The translations under genes and the position numbers were made by a program. The notes beneath the pieces are model-generated. The model ran no database searches, was not told the origin of the DNA, and saw only the letters and a program-made list of their open reading frames with translations. Of a stretch of 42,621 nt of DNA, positions 35,891-42,621 are shown piece after piece. This stretch comes from Bacillota bacterium (GTDB taxonomy: Bacteria; Bacillota; Clostridia; Christensenellales; QALW01), in assembly GCA_029007865.1 (NCBI GenBank), contig JAQXIQ010000035.1, positions 1 to 42,621 of the forward strand. The letters run 5' to 3'. Every line of letters starts with the position of its first letter. Within the stretch, counting starts at the first letter, position 1.

Positions 35891-37780
35891 TTACCCGACA
35901 TACCGGAAGCTCATGCGCCCCATGGGAACGGAACAGCCCGAAACATAGTAATCCATTATGTTTTCGGCATGGGTTATATTGTCCGCAGCCTTAAAGTAAA
36001 AGCTGTTATCGTCTGCACCAAGCCCCAGCAAAGCGCGCGGAACAGTAACAAACATTGCATTTCCCTGCATAGTCACAACGGCGTTTCCCTTTGGCTCGCA
36101 GGACATATCCTCCGACAGCTTATCCACATTTCCTTCGCCGGAGCGGTTAACAACAAACTCGTAGCCCTCCCAGCCTTTTTTCTCAAGATCCCCGGTTCCT
36201 ATAAATAGGTTCATCCAGTTTGCATCCTGCCGCGGCGTAATGGTTTCCGAACACAATATCCTGAAATATATATTGAATTCATCCGTCACTACCTGTATCT
36301 GGGTAATATTGTTGCGCGCCGCCTCCTGTGTATAATAAACCGTTTCCGGCTTTCCGCCCGCGTCGCGCGCCTCGTTTACCGCCTCAAACTTACGGAATAC
36401 CGCCGTTACGCCGTCCCAGTCAAAATCGTCCCCCGGAGTTACGGAAGCAAACCGGGCCTGCGGAAGCTCGGTCTTTTTATACTTTCTTATGTTGGCAACG
36501 GTCTGCATATAAAATGCGTCGTTATATCCGCCCTTCATGGGCTCAATATCGCGGGAATATTCCATGTTTACATTATCCACAAGCACATATTCTTCACCGT
36601 ACATGAATTTGTTCATGGTCCATTCGTTCCAGCCGCCTATAAATATCATATCCGGGTTATACAACAGCGCCGTATCCCATGTCTTCTGATAATATGTGCC
36701 CTTTTCGGCATTCTGGCTGACATTTACCCCTGTATCCGGGTTCCAGCCCCGTCCCCAGTTGGTACTCCGCCCTGTTAACGAAAAGGAAAACGGGCAGCCG
36801 GGATGCGCGGCAGGGGATACCGTTATACAGTCAAAATAGTTGTGTACCGGCGCGGGATACTGCCACTCCACCCATGCTATGCTGTCGGGATAGGTTTTAT
36901 ATTCGTTGGGCCATTCGGGACGGACAAAAGTGAAGAAATCCAGCATTTCCTGCGACAGCTCGCCGGGATTGTAATTGCCGAACGACGCCTGTATGTCATC
37001 CTGCGCTTTGGTATAGCCTATTATCATGGGCTTCCCGTTATAGGTATACCAACCGCTCCGGCCGTAGCCCTTTTTATAAATATTTGCATAAAGTCTGCGC
37101 ATTGTCTCTATGCTTCTGTGATGCGTGTAAAATGTCAGCCTGGGCGGATCAAAGCCCGCCTCCTGCAGCTCCGTAATGCAGTCCAACACTGTTCGCGCTT
37201 CGGTAACAAAGGCTACGGCGTTAGTGCAGTCAAAGCATATGTAATCCACTCCGGCAAGCTCCAGCATTCTCAGGTGCCGCCTTATTACCCACTTATCCTT
37301 TGAGTTATAATACCCGAACAGCGGCTCTCCCCAGTAATGGTCTTCTCCCGCTGGGCTTATTTCGGGGTTGGGCAAATCCGGGCCGGTAAGTATGCTCAGG
37401 CCGTTTTCCATTGCCAGTATTTCGGTATTGTTATATACCCCCGGAGTGCTGCCCTCCTTAAACCAGGGCCAGTAAAAAATGCCGACCTCCTTGTTCTCTC
37501 GGTCATTGCCGCCGGCTTCAAAAACCCGGCCGAACTGGTCGATCCCTATAAGAGTATTTGTGTTGTATCCGCCGCCGTAAAAATCCGCCAGTATTTCCGC
37601 ATCTGTTTTTTGCTCCGCGGCGGGCGTTTCGGTAGGTTCTTCGGTTATAACATCGGCAGTTGCCGGTTGTCCTGTCGTCCCGGTACTGTCTTGCGGTGTT
37701 TGCGCCGTTTCCGGCGAACAGGCGGAAAACAGCAGCAGACTTATAAGCACAGGCGCTAAAAATCGTTTTATTTTTCTCAT
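35891..37780 (-). CDS. Lipoprotein with glycoside-hydrolase-like (GH71/GH99-like) catalytic region
   Basis: Lipobox LLLFSAC; EVGIFYWPWF, HLRMLELAGVDYICFDCTNA, GYGRSGWYTYNGKPMIIGY, NPDMIFIGGWNEW; family assignment by pattern only. Confidence 0.65.
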   Translation of the reverse strand: MRKIKRFLAPVLISLLLFSACSPETAQTPQDSTGTTGQPATADVITEEPTETPAAEQKTDAEILADFYGGGYNTNTLIGIDQFGRVFEAGGNDRENKEVGIFYWPWFKEGSTPGVYNNTEILAMENGLSILTGPDLPNPEISPAGEDHYWGEPLFGYYNSKDKWVIRRHLRMLELAGVDYICFDCTNAVAFVTEARTVLDCITELQEAGFDPPRLTFYTHHRSIETMRRLYANIYKKGYGRSGWYTYNGKPMIIGYTKAQDDIQASFGNYNPGELSQEMLDFFTFVRPEWPNEYKTYPDSIAWVEWQYPAPVHNYFDCITVSPAAHPGCPFSFSLTGRSTNWGRGWNPDTGVNVSQNAEKGTYYQKTWDTALLYNPDMIFIGGWNEWTMNKFMYGEEYVLVDNVNMEYSRDIEPMKGGYNDAFYMQTVANIRKYKKTELPQARFASVTPGDDFDWDGVTAVFRKFEAVNEARDAGGKPETVYYTQEAARNNITQIQVVTDEFNIYFRILCSETITPRQDANWMNLFIGTGDLEKKGWEGYEFVVNRSGEGNVDKLSEDMSCEPKGNAVVTMQGNAMFVTVPRALLGLGADDNSFYFKAADNITHAENIMDYYVSGCSVPMGRMSFRYVG

Positions 37781-37898
37781 TTTGTCTCCTTAATTATATA
37801 TTTGCTTTTTATATTTGCTTTTCTGTATACCTATAATATCACCCTTTTCCCATAATGTAAATACCGTTATTTACCGTTATTTTTTATTCCGTATCTCT

Positions 37899-38594
37899 TT
37901 ACTGCTGCGCTTCGTTTATTATCTTCTCGCAGTCTCTGGTATATGCCGTAAAACTGCCGCCGTCATAAAAGGCCAGCAGTATTTCTTCCGGCTTGAGTTT
38001 CTGCCTTTCAAGGTCTTTGTTAAGCGCGTTTTCGTTTCTGCCTGCCCGTTTCAGATTATCGCGCAATACCTTGCCGTCGCTTATCACCACCGTTATAAGC
38101 TTTTTCTGCTGCGGCTCAAGCTGCATATCCTCGCATGTGACCGGCCTTATTCTCTCAAGCGGTATAAAGGACAGCCGGCCGCTGGGCTCCATAATAACGC
38201 TCTGCAGCTCTGCCGGGCTTCTGTAGCCTGCACAGCGGCACGCCGACAGAAATTCATTTACATCCAGCCTGGCTTTTTTGAAGTTTTCATAAAACAGCTT
38301 GCCGTTATCAAGCAGAATATAGCTTTTGCCGCTTATCAGCCTGCGCATCGTAAGACTTTTGGAACATAACAGCGATACCGCCAGGGTAAGCAGCGCATAT
38401 ACTATCATTGCCAGCATGGGCTCCCACATTTCATCAAAGCCTCCTATTGCAGCTTCTGCGGCAATTGAGCCTATTGTTATACTGGTTATATAATCAAACA
38501 GCGTCAGCTCGCCTATCTGTCTGTTTCCGTTGAGTTTACTAAGTAAAAGCAGAACAGCAAATGATATAATCGTGGTAACTATAATATCCGTCAT
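37899..38594 (-). CDS. DUF421/YetF-like membrane protein
   Basis: LLLLSKLNGNRQIGELTLFDYITSITIGSIAAEAAI; YILLDNGKLFYENFKKARLDVNEFLSACRCAGY. Confidence 0.88.
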   Translation of the reverse strand: MTDIIVTTIISFAVLLLLSKLNGNRQIGELTLFDYITSITIGSIAAEAAIGGFDEMWEPMLAMIVYALLTLAVSLLCSKSLTMRRLISGKSYILLDNGKLFYENFKKARLDVNEFLSACRCAGYRSPAELQSVIMEPSGRLSFIPLERIRPVTCEDMQLEPQQKKLITVVISDGKVLRDNLKRAGRNENALNKDLERQKLKPEEILLAFYDGGSFTAYTRDCEKIINEAQQ

Positions 38595-38765
38595 ACCGCA
38601 CTTTCCCGTCCTTAATTCGTTTTAACAGTATACTTTGATTATTGTGGGTTTTTAGGTGCAAATAATTCATTTTATTTATATAAAATGTTCTTTATTTTTA
38701 TTGCTGTTTCTGCTAAAATATAATACAGTACGGATATTATATACGCGGGCGGTTTTAATACAGAA

Positions 38766-39674
38766 ATGCTTTACATTATTGCAAATCTTCTCTCCGGGGG
38801 AGGAAAGGGAAAAAAGGTTCTGGCTCAGACGGAGGAATACTTCAAAAATCTGGGCGTTGCCTATAAGCTGCTGATATCAACTTATGCAACCGAATCCGTC
38901 AAACACGGTAAAACCTGTGCGGAGGAAGCCGAATGCACAAAGGTTGCCGTAATCGGCGGAGACGGTACCTTTAACGAGGTGATAAACGGCTTTGGCTCCT
39001 GTAAAAAACCGATAGGCTTTATTGCGGCCGGCACCGGCAACGATTTTATCAGAACTATGAATATCCCCAAAGACCCTGCGGAAGCCGCTGCGGTGATAAA
39101 TTCAGGCATCACCGTTGCTACCGATGTTATTTCCTTTAACGGACGCCGTTGTCTTAATATTCTCGGAACCGGTCTGGATGTCGAGCTTCTTCAGCGGGCA
39201 AACCGTTACCGTAAAATATTCCGCAGTTCTCTTTCCTATTATATATCGCTTATAGTAACCCTTCTGACCTTCAAAAACCGCAATTATACATTTTCCGTGG
39301 ACGGAGGGGAAAAACAAACGGTATGCGGTATCATGGCGTCCGTTGCAAACGGTAAATACTGCGGCGGCGGTCTTCCCGTAGCGCCGGACAGTATAACAAA
39401 CGACGGTAAAATCGACTTTATTATTATCAGAAAAGTCAACCGTCTCAAGCTGCCTTATCTTTTTGCAAAATTTCTTAAGGGAAAGCTTCTCACCCTTAAA
39501 TGCGTGGAATTTTTCCGGTGCAGCAGCCTTACCGTTGAGGTCAGTCCGTCTCTCCCTTTTAACTGTGACGGAGAGCTTATAAGCTGTGACTGTCTTTCCG
39601 TAAATATTGAGGAAAAAGCCATAAACGTACTTTGTCCGCAAAAAAATACTGAGCCAAAAGAGGTTTTTAATTGA
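38766..39674 (+). CDS. Diacylglycerol/lipid kinase family protein (YegS/DgkB-like)
   Basis: VAVIGGDGTFNEVINGF, IGFIAAGTGNDFIRTMNIP. Confidence 0.9.
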   Translation: MLYIIANLLSGGGKGKKVLAQTEEYFKNLGVAYKLLISTYATESVKHGKTCAEEAECTKVAVIGGDGTFNEVINGFGSCKKPIGFIAAGTGNDFIRTMNIPKDPAEAAAVINSGITVATDVISFNGRRCLNILGTGLDVELLQRANRYRKIFRSSLSYYISLIVTLLTFKNRNYTFSVDGGEKQTVCGIMASVANGKYCGGGLPVAPDSITNDGKIDFIIIRKVNRLKLPYLFAKFLKGKLLTLKCVEFFRCSSLTVEVSPSLPFNCDGELISCDCLSVNIEEKAINVLCPQKNTEPKEVFN

Positions 39675-40780
39675 CAACATACAGAAGCCGGCGCCGGACC
39701 CGGCGTTTGATCAAAAACTGGATAATATTTTCCGTAATTTTTGTTATTACGGTATCGGTATGTTTATTTTTTTTACTGCAGCCAAAACCCGAAGGAAGAC
39801 TGGACGGCCGGATAAAGGAAACCTCCATTGACCCTTCTTTTGAGATAATTCCTTTTTCCGACGGCTGTGCTTATATTGACAAAGCCGGCGGAGAGATATA
39901 TTATATAGACGGAGAGGGCTATAAACAATGGGGCTTTTCCGGAATAACCCAGCAGATGTATGCCGCTGCGGGTCATAACAGAATTGCCGTATATGTTTCG
40001 TCAAAGCTTCAGATGATTTCGGAGAAAGGGGAGCTTATATACAGTAAGGTATATGATTATCCTATCCGGGACATAAAAATCAGCGATAATATTTGCGTAA
40101 TGCTCCAGATGCAGGGCGCAAAGACCTTTCTGACCGTAATTGACCGGCAAGGGCAAATAATTGATTCCATAAGTCAGGAGGATAATCAGACTTTTCTTTC
40201 TTTCGGCGTTTTTTCTACCGATAACAGATCTGTCTGGCTGATTTATGCCGATACTTCTTCCGTTACTCCGGTATACAGGTTTGTTACCTACAGATATGAG
40301 GATACAAAGCATATAACCGTCTCCTACAGTGAATTTAACCAGATAATATATGCTCCCGTATTTTTGGATAACAAAATCAATCTGTTGGGAAGTCACGAAG
40401 TCATAAGCATAGACTACACGGGAAAAGTGCTGTCACGAACCAGATGTGTCGGATATGAAAGCAAGGATACCAATTACGGTAACAATTCAAAAATACTGCT
40501 TTTAAGTCCGGTTTCAAAAGACGAGCAGGCCAAAAAAAAGGTACTTTGTATATTTGACAGCGGTATATCGTATTTTATTGAGGAGGAACATGAAATAACG
40601 GCTACGGCGGTCACCGGCGGATATATATATGTATTTACTCCGTATTATCTTTTTTCCTACGATATCAACTCTCACTACAGAGTAAAATATCCTCTGCCGG
40701 AAAAAATCACCTCCGTACAGGTAAACGGGAATATCTGCTATATTGCAGGTACAAGGGTATACAGATTAGAGCTTAAATAA
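39671..40780 (+). CDS. Membrane-anchored beta-propeller-like protein (DUF5711-like)
   Basis: N-terminal TM IIFSVIFVITVSVCLFFLL then repetitive beta-strand sequence; TTG start overlapping the upstream stop (TTGA). Confidence 0.7.
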   Translation: MTTYRSRRRTRRLIKNWIIFSVIFVITVSVCLFFLLQPKPEGRLDGRIKETSIDPSFEIIPFSDGCAYIDKAGGEIYYIDGEGYKQWGFSGITQQMYAAAGHNRIAVYVSSKLQMISEKGELIYSKVYDYPIRDIKISDNICVMLQMQGAKTFLTVIDRQGQIIDSISQEDNQTFLSFGVFSTDNRSVWLIYADTSSVTPVYRFVTYRYEDTKHITVSYSEFNQIIYAPVFLDNKINLLGSHEVISIDYTGKVLSRTRCVGYESKDTNYGNNSKILLLSPVSKDEQAKKKVLCIFDSGISYFIEEEHEITATAVTGGYIYVFTPYYLFSYDINSHYRVKYPLPEKITSVQVNGNICYIAGTRVYRLELK

Positions 40781-40822
40781 GCACTTTTCCGTATAAAACC
40801 TTCTTAAAGAAAAGGAGAAAAA

Positions 40823-41524
40823 ATGCTTACAATCGTTATTTTACTGATTTTTGCTATAGGATGTCTTATAGGCTGGTATAAAGGCTTTCTCAATACCATT
40901 TTTAATGTCATTTCCTTTTTCGTTTCATGGCTGATGGCCTTTATATTCTATGTTCCGCTTTCAAGCGCCGTTTTTTCCACCTCGGATATAGGCAAAAATC
41001 TTTTGTATTTTACTGCCGGTGCGGAAAAGCTTTCCGACATGACGGTTGCAAATACCGATGCGGCAACCCTCAGCGCCGAAAGAATACACGAAATTATACA
41101 AACCAGCAATATCCCGCCGCAGATTTCCGGAAAGCTGGAATACAATATTCTGAATCAGACCTTTTCCGACCAGGGAATATTTACTATGAGCGATTATTTC
41201 AATCAGACTCTTATAAATTTTTCTCTTAATCTTATATGCTTTCTGATAATTTATTTTGCGGTCAGAATTATATGCAGCTTTATCATAGAGCTTATGGACA
41301 AAACCTTTACATTTCCGGTACTTAAAAAAGCGGATTCTCCCATAGGCGCCGCTTTCGGTCTGTTATACGGGTTTATGATAGTTACCGTTATATTCTCTAT
41401 GGTGCCCATTTTATTCACCGTGGTTGATTTTCCGGCACTTCAGGAAGCAATAGAAGGTTCTCCTCTTGCAAACTTTTTCTATTCGCATAATATAATATCC
41501 GGTGTTCTATCCGGTGTTGTATAG
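40823..41524 (+). CDS. CvpA family protein
   Basis: [25 protein letters not shown]; 4-TM pattern; [17 protein letters not shown]. Confidence 0.8.
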   Translation: MLTIVILLIFAIGCLIGWYKGFLNTIFNVISFFVSWLMAFIFYVPLSSAVFSTSDIGKNLLYFTAGAEKLSDMTVANTDAATLSAERIHEIIQTSNIPPQISGKLEYNILNQTFSDQGIFTMSDYFNQTLINFSLNLICFLIIYFAVRIICSFIIELMDKTFTFPVLKKADSPIGAAFGLLYGFMIVTVIFSMVPILFTVVDFPALQEAIEGSPLANFFYSHNIISGVLSGVV

Positions 41525-41577
41525 ATCAAAATCAAGCTTTTAACATATACAGAAAGGCAGAAAGGTACGGTATAAAA

Positions 41578-42027
41578 ATGAAGGTAATACTTAATCAGGA
41601 CGTCAAAGGAACAGGCAAAAAAGGGCAGGTACTGGAGGTAAGCGACGGTTTTGCAAGAAACTTTCTCCTTCCCAAAAAACTCGCCTCCGAGGCAACAGCG
41701 GCAAACATAAATACCGCAAAGCAGCAGCAGGCGGCTGCCGAGCATAAAGCCGAAGTGGAAAAAGCCGAGGCACTGGCGGCAGCGGAAAAAATCAAAAAGC
41801 TGGAGGTTACCTGCTTTATAAAAACCGGAAAGGATAATAAAGTATTCGGCTCCGTCGGAAGCAAGGAAATAAGCGAAGCTCTTATGTCGCAGCACGAAAT
41901 AAATATCGATAAGAAAAAGATCTCCGCTCCGACCATTAAAGCCGTAGGTCAGTATACGGCGGAAATAAAGCTTTATGCTAATATTTCGGCTTCCTTAAAG
42001 GTTACGGTAAACGCAAAAAACGAATAA
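41578..42027 (+). CDS. rplI: 50S ribosomal protein L9
   Basis: [40 protein letters not shown]. Confidence 0.97.
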   Translation: MKVILNQDVKGTGKKGQVLEVSDGFARNFLLPKKLASEATAANINTAKQQQAAAEHKAEVEKAEALAAAEKIKKLEVTCFIKTGKDNKVFGSVGSKEISEALMSQHEINIDKKKISAPTIKAVGQYTAEIKLYANISASLKVTVNAKNE

Positions 42028-42036
42028 TGTAAAAAT

Positions 42037-42190
42037 ATTTCCACACTCTGTTTACAGCTTATCAAAGCTGTTTTCCACAAATATTTTTATGTTTAATGTC
42101 GTAAAAAGGCTTGTTCTGTAGGTTTTGAACATTATCCACATGGCTTATTACTGTTATTATATATTAAAGATATAATAATATTATTATCAG
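42037..42190. promoter_or_regulatory. oriC-like region: DnaA-box-like sites and AT-rich tract upstream of dnaN
   Basis: ATTTCCACA 42037-42045 (2 mismatches), TTTTCCACA 42071-42079 (1 mismatch), TTATCCACA 42132-42140 (exact), followed by an AT-only-like tract TTATTACTGTTATTATATATTAAAGATATAATAATATTATTATC. Confidence 0.5.
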
Positions 42191-42199
42191 GAGGCATTT

Positions 42200-42621
42200 A
42201 TGAATTTTACGGTAGACAAAAATATATTGTTAAACGGAATAAATACCGTTACAAAAGCATTACCTCAGAAATCCACCGTTGCCGTAATAGAGGGTATACT
42301 TTTTCAGGCAGAAAACAATACGGTTAAGCTCTGCTGTACCGATCTTTCCATGACCATAGAATCCACTTTTGAAGCCCGTATAGAAAACGGCGGTTCCGTT
42401 GTGCTTAACGGCAAGCTTATAAGCGAAATAGTACGCAAAATGCCTCCCGGAGATATAAACATAAACGGCGATGAAATAAACGGCGTAGTAATATCCGGAA
42501 TGGGCAGTAAAATAAGCATTATGGGGCTAAAGGCCGATGATTTCCCGCAGCTGCCTCATTTTACTAAGGCAAAAGGCTATAAATTGCCCCAGGGCTTGCT
42601 CAAGCAGATGATAAATCAAAC
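42200..42621 (+). CDS. dnaN: DNA polymerase III beta subunit (sliding clamp), 5' part
   Basis: MNFTVDKNILLNGINTVTKALPQKSTVAVIEGILFQAENNTVKLCCTDLSMTIES; runs off the window; RBS AGGAGG. Confidence 0.95.
   Translation, partial: MNFTVDKNILLNGINTVTKALPQKSTVAVIEGILFQAENNTVKLCCTDLSMTIESTFEARIENGGSVVLNGKLISEIVRKMPPGDININGDEINGVVISGMGSKISIMGLKADDFPQLPHFTKAKGYKLPQGLLKQMINQ

Overview
The window looks like a chromosomal region of a spore-forming, gut-type Firmicute (Clostridia-like); no database search was possible. Left part: a sugar ABC transporter (substrate-binding protein partial at the edge, permease, ATPase), AraC regulator, Spo0A, phosphohexomutase, MBL-fold hydrolase, a T-box (Ile) leader with ileS, rRNA methyltransferase-like, RluA-like and SDR genes. 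Centre (about 15.3-26.5 kb): an accessory locus. It has a tyrosine recombinase gene enclosed by a pair of 23-bp palindromic sites whose central spacers are in opposite orientation. Downstream are a SipW-type (Ser/His) signal peptidase, five TasA/camelysin-like SipW-dependent secreted proteins, a 1079-aa InlB/MucBP/Cna-B-like adhesin with His/Cys-rich repeats and no sortase signal, a small membrane-anchored partner, and a Cys-rich AP2-domain protein. I propose this as a candidate recombinase-controlled surface filament/adhesin system. Right part: asnS, a PQQ-like beta-propeller protein, MreB, two paralogous SGNH-hydrolase proteins (one lipoprotein, one without a signal peptide), a GH-like lipoprotein, DUF421, lipid kinase, CvpA, rplI and the start of dnaN. 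Two DnaA-box clusters are visible: one between the convergent araC-like and spo0A genes, and one, oriC-like, immediately upstream of dnaN.
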